Positions 1-3,834 of a stretch of 5,773 nucleotides of DNA are shown in pieces; the stretch's first letter is position 1, and every line of letters starts with the position of its first letter. The DNA lies in NCBI GenBank assembly GCA_900546575.1, contig URDM01000113.1, positions 1 to 5,773 on the forward strand, written 5' to 3'. The stretch is from an uncultured Prevotella sp. GTDB taxonomy: Bacteria > Bacteroidota > Bacteroidia > Bacteroidales > Bacteroidaceae. The position numbers were made by a program, and so were the translations under genes. The notes beneath the pieces are model-generated. The model was not told the DNA's origin and made no database searches. It worked only from the letters and a program-made list of their open reading frames with translations.

Positions 1-46
1 AAAAACTCGTTGTACATCCACACAAGAACGTACAACGAGTTTTTTT
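1..46 (+). terminator. Intrinsic terminator hairpin at the left edge
   Basis: A perfect 15-bp inverted repeat (1-15 with 30-44) encloses a 14-nt loop, and the plus strand continues into a T run (40-46). Read on the plus strand it is a standard rho-independent terminator for a gene left of the window. The left arm begins with five A, so the structure could also stop leftward transcripts from the 139-residue gene, but the minus-strand U tract would lie partly outside the window. A bidirectional terminator is therefore possible. The structure is seen directly; the direction of use is inferred. Confidence 0.8.
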
Positions 47-103
47 ATTTATATTGGGAGTTTTGACACACCCTCCTTGTAATAAATAATGTGTACGCTC
101 ATT

Positions 104-138
104 TTCTGAATTTTGAGTTTTGAATTTTGAGTTTTAAG
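104..138 (+). repeat. Heptanucleotide tract, five copies
   Basis: Five consecutive 7-bp units in strict phase: TTCTGAA, TTTTGAG, TTTTGAA, TTTTGAG, TTTTAAG. The consensus is TTTTRAR. The same heptamer family recurs at 1070-1083, 1167-1194, 1469-1545 and 1593-1627. The tract is followed by unrelated sequence and then the hairpin at 191-216, the same order (heptamers, then GC-rich hairpin) seen in the other gaps. Confidence 0.85.
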
Positions 139-190
139 TTATTCTCGGCTAACGCCTGCGATTACGAATTGTCCAATTGTGAATTGTAGG

Positions 191-216
191 AGGCTATGGC
201 GTCCTCGCCTTAGCCT
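191..216. repeat. GC-rich hairpin within an AT-rich gap
   Basis: Arms 191-201 and 206-216 pair over 11 positions with one T-T mismatch around the loop TCCT. The left arm contains CTATGGCG, whose reverse complement CGCCATAG lies in the hairpin at 1152-1164. It is flanked by AATTG-type words on its left. No T run follows on either strand, so it is not a typical terminator. It is more likely a building block of the dispersed intergenic repeat. Confidence 0.65.
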
Positions 217-243
217 GCGCAGCAAGTCGGTAAGAATCATTCT

Positions 244-404
244 TTCAGTCACGAATTATCATGAATTGTCCATGAATTTCACCATGAATTATTCTTTTCA
301 CCACGAATTTCACTAATCACACGAATGTTGTGTGCGTTATCTGAATTCATGGATAATTTATGGTAATTCGTGACAAAAAGAACTTCATGCTTGCTGCGTG
401 GTTT
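244..404. repeat. Repeat unit A (about 160 bp), with internal inverted repeat
   Basis: First copy of a duplicated unit. It opens with TTCAGTCACGAATTATC (through 268, 25 bp identical to 405-429), contains GGATAATTTATGGTAATT (351-368, repeated at 470-487) and TCGTGACAAAA (368-378, repeated at 522-532), and is followed by CGTGGTTTTTCAGTCAC (397-413, repeated exactly at 538-554). Positions 248-277 and 345-374 are inverted repeats of each other. The order of shared blocks is the same in both units, so this is a tandem duplication that has since diverged. Confidence 0.8.
248..374 (+). repeat. Long imperfect inverted repeat, 30-bp arms
   Basis: Arms 248-277 and 345-374 match at 27 of 30 positions. 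In a plus-strand RNA all three differences become G-U pairs, so the arms would pair without a gap over 30 bp. On the minus strand the same positions give A-C mismatches. The 67-nt loop holds a small hairpin of its own, CACAC (318-322) with GTGTG (330-334). The arrangement resembles a non-autonomous palindromic element or a structured RNA. Neither is established, and I see no promoter for plus-strand transcription here. Confidence 0.75.
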
Positions 405-554
405 TTCAGTCACGAATTATCATGAATTGACCACGAATTTTACCACGAATTAATTTATGAGTAATTCACGGATAATTTATGGTAATTACTTCCTTATAGT
501 CAGTGGGTCCAAGGACAAATCTCGTGACAAAAGACTACGTGGTTTTTCAGTCAC
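405..554. repeat. Repeat unit B, diverged copy of unit A
   Basis: Second copy of the unit starting at 244, with the same opening 25 bp (405-429), the same GGATAATTTATGGTAATT block (470-487), and the same TCGTGACAAAA and CGTGGTTTTTCAGTCAC blocks (522-532 and 538-554). Its inverted repeat is weaker than in unit A (about 18 of 24 positions). Between the GGTAATT and CGTGAC blocks, adjacent in unit A, unit B carries 35 extra bp (488-522). It ends 6 bp before the stop codon of the 139-residue gene. Confidence 0.75.
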
Positions 555-560
555 TTAACT

Positions 561-980
561 TTACCGTCTAAGTTGGTACTCCACAATCGCGTCAGTTGCT
601 TCTGCGCTTTCAACGGCTATTGCCTGTGCAATATTAATGTTTTCGTTTGCTGTTATCTTCAGCGTCAACTGAATTGCCCCGTCCTTGGTCTTGCTCACCC
701 TTCCGTGCGCCAGCTTTCTGATAAGCTTCGACTGCGACTTTTGTCTTGGTTGTGCCACGAAGTCGAACGTGCCGTCGGTCATTTGCTGTGCCACGCCGTG
801 CATTCTCCGCATACGCTGCACCACATCGGGCACAGGCTCGTCGGGTGAAAAAAGGAAATACTTGCTCTCGTCGTAGAAAGCGATACCGCCAAGCTGCACG
901 TGCTGGCAAGAGTTTAACTGATTGTTGGTTGTACTATTAGCACTTGTGCTGTTTGCGTTATTGTTTATATCTTTAATCAT
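561..980 (-). CDS. Hypothetical protein, 139 residues
   Basis: I do not recognise the family. The N-terminal 25 residues are low-complexity Asn/Ser/Thr, a likely disordered tail. A more ordered-looking core follows, with LGGIAFYDESKYFLFSPDEP and VVQRMRRMHG, then a basic stretch (QKSQSKLIRKLAHGRVSKTKDG) and a hydrophobic strand-like QLTLKI. There is no signal peptide or membrane segment. The start is supported by overlap with a 19-codon upstream reading frame (973-1032) that has a good ribosome site, which suggests translational coupling. It is the last gene of the leftward series carrying the OB-fold and antirepressor genes, so a prophage or mobile-element accessory role is possible but not shown. 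Downstream lies the duplicated repeat at 244-554. Confidence 0.65.
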   Translation of the reverse strand: MIKDINNNANSTSANSTTNNQLNSCQHVQLGGIAFYDESKYFLFSPDEPVPDVVQRMRRMHGVAQQMTDGTFDFVAQPRQKSQSKLIRKLAHGRVSKTKDGAIQLTLKITANENINIAQAIAVESAEATDAIVEYQLRR

Positions 981-1032
981 AATATTGAGTTTTTTTGCGA
1001 GAAGAACGTTGGATTGTTGCGCGCTTTACCAT
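973..1032 (-). CDS. Small basic upstream ORF (19 residues), possible leader peptide
   Basis: ATG at 1032-1030 lies 7 nt after GGAGG (1044-1040 on the minus strand), the only strong Shine-Dalgarno sequence before any gene in the window. The product is MVKRATIQRSSRKKTQYYD, with six Lys/Arg. The stop TAA (975-973) falls inside the start region of the 139-residue gene, so the frames overlap by 8 nt (973-980). This geometry fits a leader peptide coupled to the next gene. Alternatively, the site may serve the downstream gene after a start-region rearrangement, or the ORF may be a truncated remnant. The sequence is seen directly; translation is inferred. Confidence 0.45.
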   Translation of the reverse strand: MVKRATIQRSSRKKTQYYD

Positions 1033-1039
1033 GGAATAT

Positions 1040-1044
1040 CCTCC
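1040..1044 (-). promoter_or_regulatory. Strong Shine-Dalgarno sequence (GGAGG)
   Basis: GGAGG in the context GCGGAGGATATTCC, 7 nt before the ATG at 1032. The other genes here start after A/T-rich sequence with no such motif, as is usual in Bacteroidota, so this site stands out and is the main reason to call the 19-codon reading frame. Confidence 0.6.
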
Positions 1045-1069
1045 GCAATTCAACTCTTGTTTTTTATGA

Positions 1070-1197
1070 TTTTGAGTTTTGAGTTATAGCGTTTGGCAAT
1101 TTTGAATTTACCAGTTGTGAATTATGAAATTCAAAATTGAACAATTCCTAATCGCCATAGGCGACCAATTCCTAATTCCTAATTCAAAATTCAAAAC
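1070..1197. repeat. Composite repeat: heptamers, 13-bp hairpin, GC hairpin, inverted heptamers
   Basis: The gap between the OB-fold gene and the leader ORF is almost all repeat. It starts with TTTTGAG twice (1070-1083). A perfect 13-bp inverted repeat follows (1097-1109 with 1127-1139, 17-nt loop). Then comes a 5-bp GC hairpin, TCGCC-ATA-GGCGA (1152-1164). It ends with four in-phase heptamers, AATTCCT, AATTCCT, AATTCAA, AATTCAA (1167-1194). The right-hand heptamers, read on the minus strand, are the TTTTGAA type, so the two ends are in opposite orientation. The last heptamer covers the stop codon of the OB-fold gene (1191-1193). I find no TAnnTTTG promoter on the minus strand in this gap. Confidence 0.75.
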
Positions 1198-1466
1198 TTT
1201 ACTATGTCCGTCACCAGTATATCCTGATAATGCGCCCCGTTATACTCCCTCGTAGAGAATCTCATCGTCACAGCCACGAGGTCGCCCGGACTGAACAGGC
1301 ATCCTGCCGTATTGCCGAGCATAGCTGCCACATACTGGTTCTCGTACTTGCCGCCAAGCTCCTGAAGTATGATGTTGCACTTCATAGTCTGGCCACTCTC
1401 TGTCTTCTGACTCTGTACAGCGAAAGCCTCGCCCTGCTGTACCACTCGCATGATTTTTGCGTTCAT
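1191..1466 (-). CDS. DUF3127-like small OB-fold protein
   Basis: A 91-residue protein probably folding as a single OB-type barrel, as in the single-stranded-DNA-binding superfamily. The clearest sign is the C-terminal block RFSTREYNGAHYQDILVTDI (69-88), which resembles the S-R-E-Y-N-G-x-x-Y-x-D signature of DUF3127 proteins, found in Bacteroidota and often on prophages and integrative elements. The N-terminus (KIMRVVQQGEAFAVQSQKTESGQTMKCNIILQE) fits the first strands of such a barrel, though it matches DUF3127 less well. A role in binding single-stranded nucleic acid is inferred from the fold. The final codons and TGA stop lie inside a heptamer repeat, and the start lies 2 bp from a second tract (1469-1545) with no Shine-Dalgarno sequence. 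Family assignment is by eye, and a related DUF is possible. Confidence 0.6.
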   Translation of the reverse strand: MNAKIMRVVQQGEAFAVQSQKTESGQTMKCNIILQELGGKYENQYVAAMLGNTAGCLFSPGDLVAVTMRFSTREYNGAHYQDILVTDIVKF

Positions 1467-1468
1467 AT

Positions 1469-1547
1469 TTTTGAATTTTGAGTTTTGAATGTTGAATGTT
1501 GAGTGTTGAATGTTAAGTGTTAAGTGTTGAATGTTGAGTGTTGAATT
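1469..1547 (+). repeat. Heptanucleotide tract, eleven copies
   Basis: Eleven 7-bp units in unbroken phase from 1469 to 1545: three TTTTGAR, then eight TGTTRAR (TGTTGAA, TGTTGAG, TGTTGAA, TGTTAAG, TGTTAAG, TGTTGAA, TGTTGAG, TGTTGAA). Substitutions occur, but there is no phase slip over 77 bp. The tract begins immediately upstream of the OB-fold gene start (ATG at 1466) and would lie in its leader. Its GAATGTTGAGTG word (1494-1505 and 1529-1540) is the exact reverse complement of 1614-1625, so the tract can pair with the inverted array on the far side of the hairpin at 1579-1591. Confidence 0.9.
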
Positions 1548-1578
1548 AATTCTTCATTCTTAATTGAATAATTCTTCA

Positions 1579-1591
1579 TCGGCTTCGCCGA
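1579..1591. repeat. Small GC-rich hairpin between opposed heptamer arrays
   Basis: TCGGC-TTC-GCCGA, a perfect 5-bp stem with a 3-nt loop. It has TTCTTCA-type words on its left and the inverted heptamer array on its right. Its position and size match the hairpin at 1152-1164. There is no adjoining T run, so it is not a convincing terminator by itself. Confidence 0.7.
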
Positions 1592-1592
1592 C

Positions 1593-1627
1593 CATTCCAC
1601 ATTCCTCATTCCACACTCAACATTCTA
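1593..1627 (-). repeat. Inverted heptamer array overlapping the antirepressor 3' end
   Basis: Five in-phase heptamers: CATTCCA, CATTCCT, CATTCCA, CACTCAA, CATTCTA. On the minus strand these are the TTGAGTG/TGGAATG type, opposite in direction to the tract at 1469-1547. The antirepressor stop (1606-1608) and its last six codons (R-M-L-S-V-E) lie in this array, so the repeat has either expanded into the gene or been inserted at its end. Confidence 0.8.
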
Positions 1628-2337
1628 AGAAAGTACTCCTGACCTTTGCCAGTCACCTTGGTTGTCACCCTCTCTTCCGAACCATGATGCGTTTTAATCA
1701 TCGTGACGGAAGTTGCGAAGATTCCTTCCTCCACCCATTTCTGAATTGGTTCCGTAGAGCGTTTGAAGATGTATCCGTTCTCGCGCATCCATCGGAACAG
1801 TCGTGTGCGCCCCGTAGGATAGCCGTTGCGCGTGAGCAACTTAGCCAGCTCGCTCATCAGGATGCAACCGTCGCCCGTTGTCACCGCATCGGCAAAATCA
1901 ACCTTTGGTCGTTGCGCCTCCAGCAGCTCGTCCTTCTGCTCCAGCGTACGGTTCAGAATCCTCACCGCCTTAGCCAGAATCGTCTTGTCGTCGTCCTCGG
2001 CAGCAAGAGGAATGTAGCCACCCGTCTTGCGGATTTGCGGCAGCACCTCAGAAGTTACCCACTTGCGGAAAGCCCTTGCCGAAGGCTTGCGACTGTCGAG
2101 GATAACATCATACAGACCGTCCTCGTTAACGAAGTTAGCCATCTGGGTTCCCCCTCTTGTTGAAAGGGGTTCGGTTGAAACGACCCCCTTTTCAAGTCGT
2201 TCTCTCACATGGCTCTGCTTCAGCCCAAGCACCTTGCATACATCCGCCAAGCAGAACCAAGGCTCACCCTTCTCATTACTCACCGTCCTTATTCTTCCGA
2301 ACTCAGGACTCTCGAAAATCTTAATTTCGTTCGTCAT
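1606..2337 (-). CDS. Phage antirepressor with BRO-N and KilAC domains
   Basis: A 243-residue protein with two recognisable domains. Residues 5-109 are a BRO-N domain: the start IKIFESPEFGRIRTV, WFCLADVCKVLGL (27-39), then FVNEDGLYDVILDSRKPSARAFRKWV read as consecutive blocks and ending VLPQIRKTGGYI. A linker with a likely short coiled coil (118-142) leads to a KilAC domain from about 143 to the end, with the MSELAKLL and LFRWMRENGYI blocks and the hallmark TTKVTGKGQEYF. In phages, proteins of this type bind DNA or repressors and switch lytic functions. In genome islands they often remain as relics. The length is normal for the family and there is no break. A promoter box and hairpin lie upstream (2372-2428). 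The last six codons lie in a heptamer array. Confidence 0.93.
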   Translation of the reverse strand: MTNEIKIFESPEFGRIRTVSNEKGEPWFCLADVCKVLGLKQSHVRERLEKGVVSTEPLSTRGGTQMANFVNEDGLYDVILDSRKPSARAFRKWVTSEVLPQIRKTGGYIPLAAEDDDKTILAKAVRILNRTLEQKDELLEAQRPKVDFADAVTTGDGCILMSELAKLLTRNGYPTGRTRLFRWMRENGYIFKRSTEPIQKWVEEGIFATSVTMIKTHHGSEERVTTKVTGKGQEYFLRMLSVE

Positions 2338-2371
2338 ATCTTCTAAATATTTAAACTATTAATATTAAAAA

Positions 2372-2420
2372 CACTCGCAAGCCTCAGGCTGCCGTCGGCG
2401 TACCGTGAGGATTACGAGTG
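2372..2420 (-). promoter_or_regulatory. Hairpin at the predicted 5' end of the antirepressor mRNA
   Basis: An imperfect stem-loop with an outer CACTCG/CGAGTG stem (2372-2377 with 2415-2420), an internal loop, an inner CCTCA/TGAGG stem (2382-2386 with 2406-2410), and a GC-rich apex that can pair further. It abuts the TAnnTTTG box, so the transcript should begin within or at the edge of the hairpin. That leaves an untranslated leader of roughly 75-80 nt. It could stabilise or regulate the mRNA, or be a DNA operator. The structure is seen; the function is inferred. Confidence 0.55.
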
Positions 2421-2428
2421 CAAATGTA
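2421..2428 (-). promoter_or_regulatory. Bacteroidota -7 box (TACATTTG) for the antirepressor
   Basis: The minus strand reads TACATTTG, an exact match to TAnnTTTG, 83 bp upstream of the ATG at 2337. I do not see a clear TTTG at the -33 position, so the match rests on one element. The orientation is right and the hairpin immediately downstream is consistent with a start site near 2413-2416. Confidence 0.6.
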
Positions 2429-2451
2429 GAGTAAAGAAACAGAGGTGCATT

Positions 2452-2474
2452 AGGTGGACAATCAATGCCCACCT
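2452..2474. promoter_or_regulatory. Dyad upstream of the antirepressor promoter
   Basis: AGGTGG (2452-2457) and CCACCT (2469-2474) form a 6-bp dyad around 11 nt. It lies 23 bp upstream of the -7 box, where an operator or activator site could sit. Its two halves recur in the terminator stem at 2544-2554 (AGGTGGATAAT against AGGTGGACAAT) and 2570-2577 (CCACCTGC). It may be an operator or a decayed terminator copy. Confidence 0.4.
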
Positions 2475-2485
2475 GCAAGATTGGC

Positions 2486-2503
2486 TTTCCATAAATACGG
2501 AAA
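2486..2503. promoter_or_regulatory. Near-perfect 18-bp palindrome
   Basis: TTTCCATAAATACGGAAA is a dyad with a single mismatched pair (A at 2491 with C at 2498). It lies in the gap between the operon terminator and the antirepressor promoter, about 58 bp upstream of the -7 box. Its size and symmetry suit a dimeric repressor, but no regulator is known here and the distance is large. A chance palindrome cannot be excluded. Confidence 0.35.
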
Positions 2504-2533
2504 TCCTTGTAATCAATAAGTTATAATGGAGAT

Positions 2534-2580
2534 AAAAAAAGGCAGGTGGATAATTAAAAATCTAATCATCCACCTGCCTT
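2534..2580 (-). terminator. Intrinsic terminator of the three-gene operon
   Basis: A perfect 13-bp stem, ATCC...CCTT with its complement (2568-2580 with 2539-2551), around an AT-rich loop. On the minus strand it is followed by seven T (2540-2534). It starts 4 bp after the stop of the 178-residue gene (2585-2587). This is a textbook rho-independent terminator and marks the end of the operon. Confidence 0.9.
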
Positions 2581-2584
2581 GGTA

Positions 2585-3121
2585 TTAAAAAAAGGTTTTC
2601 ACACCTTGATAAGTCGTTACATCATAATCATTTCCTCGCATCCATTCCTTTATCTTATTGCTGTAGGACGCTTCCGTAACATCCGTTTTCAGCCCGCAGT
2701 CCTCAGTAAGAAATCTGAACACGGCACCACCCGACGGCAGCTTGGCAGTAAGCCCATTCTCGCGCCACAGTTTCAAGAAGCACACCACCGCCTTGTTCAA
2801 CCCATCTTTCTTTTCTGTGACAAGCCGCCGTCCGCTCATCTTATGCTCGCTCAGATAGCCCAAGAACCTCTCCTTCTCCAGATTCTTCACACCAACATTC
2901 TCCTCAGTTGTCCTTCCGTCAATAAAAAGAAATTGCTTGCGAGCGCCAGACGAAGGCTTGTCTTCGGTTGTGGCGTTATCAGAAGCCTTTCTCTGATTTT
3001 CATTATTGTTCCCCGTACCGCAAGCGTAGATTTCCACCTTTTGATTATCATGAATGTCAAACATTTTTTCGATGTTCACCTCACCCCAAAAGTCAATCTT
3101 TATATTGCTCATATCCATCAT
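2585..3121 (-). CDS. Operon gene 3: hypothetical protein, 178 residues
   Basis: Unrecognised family. Three parts can be seen. A short N-terminal segment (1-35) contains FWGEVNIEKMFDIHDNQKVEIYACG. A polar linker (36-60) is rich in Asn, Lys, Ser and Thr. A folded-looking domain (61-178) has RKQFLFIDGR, the block FLGYLSEHKMSGRRLVTEKK, then LNKAVVCFLKLWRENGLTAK and FRFLTEDCGLKTD. That domain looks mostly helical and soluble. The ATG at 3121 shares ATGA with the stop of the preceding gene, which implies coupled translation. A second in-frame Met follows directly, so the start could shift by one codon. DIHDNQ at 22-27 matches DIHDNQ at the C-terminus of the preceding protein. The terminator follows at once. 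Confidence 0.75.
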   Translation of the reverse strand: MMDMSNIKIDFWGEVNIEKMFDIHDNQKVEIYACGTGNNNENQRKASDNATTEDKPSSGARKQFLFIDGRTTEENVGVKNLEKERFLGYLSEHKMSGRRLVTEKKDGLNKAVVCFLKLWRENGLTAKLPSGGAVFRFLTEDCGLKTDVTEASYSNKIKEWMRGNDYDVTTYQGVKTFF

Positions 3122-3157
3122 TTGCCAATTTTAACTTCTTGATTGTCGTGAATGTCA
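3041..3157 (-). repeat. Duplicated 19-bp coding motif across a gene junction
   Basis: TTGATTATCATGAATGTCA (3041-3059) and TTGATTGTCGTGAATGTCA (3139-3157) differ at 2 of 19 positions. They lie 98 bp apart, which is not a multiple of three, and each is read in the frame of its own gene. Both give D-I-H-D-N-Q, followed by KVEI in gene 3 and EVKI in gene 2. Confidence 0.75.
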
Positions 3158-3834
3158 TTAAGGCTTTTAAAGCTATAAACCACTTGGGTCTTCTTTACAT
3201 ACACGTCATACAGATCATTATATTCCGAATCATACATATTGCTATGGGCAACATTCAGCTTGCCAAGCACAAACAACAATGATTTTATACACTCTACATC
3301 CGTCTCCTTGGCGGTTTCCACTATTTCTCTCACAGCCTGCTTGCCGTCGCCATCGCCCACAGCTTGCTCCAGTTCATACCGCAGCAGGTCATTGCGCTTG
3401 TTCTCGGCAAAACGCCTTTCTTCCTTGCGTGCAGCACCAGCCAACATCGGGAAAAACAGCGGATGGTCGTTCCAGCGTATCAAGATAGCCTTCACCACTT
3501 CGTCGTATACAGACGTAGCGTGGGCCTTGGCAAATGCCTTGATTATTGCACACGCCACGATGCTGATAATCATAGCGTCGTTCTTGCCGTAGGCATCGTC
3601 CTCAAGGTCGTCAAGCTCGTCCTCAAGCCCCTCCATCGCCTCATTCATCGACAACAAAGTTTGGGCAAACTGCCTTGCCGAGAGAAACGCCTCCACAGCC
3701 GACAGCTGCGTTTCGCCGTCGGTGTGCAGTTGTTTTAGCGTATCGTGAAACAGAACAAATACAATGTCGCTATTGTCAGCCAGTAGCTTACGCCTCATCT
3801 GGCGGGTCTGCTCCTTGTCCAAGTGAACAATCAT
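3118..3834 (-). CDS. Operon gene 2: hypothetical protein, 238 residues
   Basis: Unrecognised family, predicted soluble and largely helical. Residues 1-66 hold a basic start (KEQTRQMRRKLLAD) and amphipathic helices. An acidic run follows at 69-80 (GLEDELDDLEDD). Residues 88-105 (AMIISIVACAIIKAFAKAH) are hydrophobic but more like a buried helix than a membrane span. Next come HPLFFPMLAGAARKEERRF and a charged helical stretch to about 157. The C-terminus ends SLNDIHDNQEVKIGK, echoing the N-terminal part of the next protein. The ATG at 3834 overlaps the stop of the upstream gene as ATGA, and its own stop overlaps the next start the same way, so the gene is locked into the operon. The protein may form a complex with its neighbours, but this is inferred only from the arrangement. 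Confidence 0.75.
   Translation of the reverse strand: MIVHLDKEQTRQMRRKLLADNSDIVFVLFHDTLKQLHTDGETQLSAVEAFLSARQFAQTLLSMNEAMEGLEDELDDLEDDAYGKNDAMIISIVACAIIKAFAKAHATSVYDEVVKAILIRWNDHPLFFPMLAGAARKEERRFAENKRNDLLRYELEQAVGDGDGKQAVREIVETAKETDVECIKSLLFVLGKLNVAHSNMYDSEYNDLYDVYVKKTQVVYSFKSLNDIHDNQEVKIGK

Larger units (their letters stand above)
47..560. other. Gene-free, repeat-rich stretch
   Basis: This stretch of about 510 bp has no plausible coding sequence on either strand. In order it holds a five-copy heptamer tract (104-138), a GC-rich hairpin (191-216), and two copies of a longer repeat built from CACGAATT / AATTCGTG words (244-404 and 405-554). It ends just downstream of the stop codon of the 139-residue gene. 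The individual repeats are listed separately. I see no integrase site, origin or RNA gene that I can name. Confidence 0.75.

Noticed and set aside
244..554. Possible CRISPR array, because of the repeated CACGAATT words
   Set aside because: Spacing and unit length are irregular, the repeats are themselves palindromic and AT-rich, and no spacer-like unique segments of constant length or cas genes are present.
1579..1591. The small GC hairpin as a terminator for the antirepressor
   Set aside because: The stem is only 5 bp with no T run on the minus strand, and the same kind of hairpin occurs in other gaps as part of the repeat.
1564..2163. A 199-codon plus-strand open frame
   Set aside because: It is antisense to the BRO-N/KilAC gene, which has clear domain signatures, and its start lies in repeat sequence.
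2579..3142. A 187-codon plus-strand open frame
   Set aside because: It is antisense to operon gene 3 and overlaps the terminator stem. Its composition is antisense-like and no family is recognisable.
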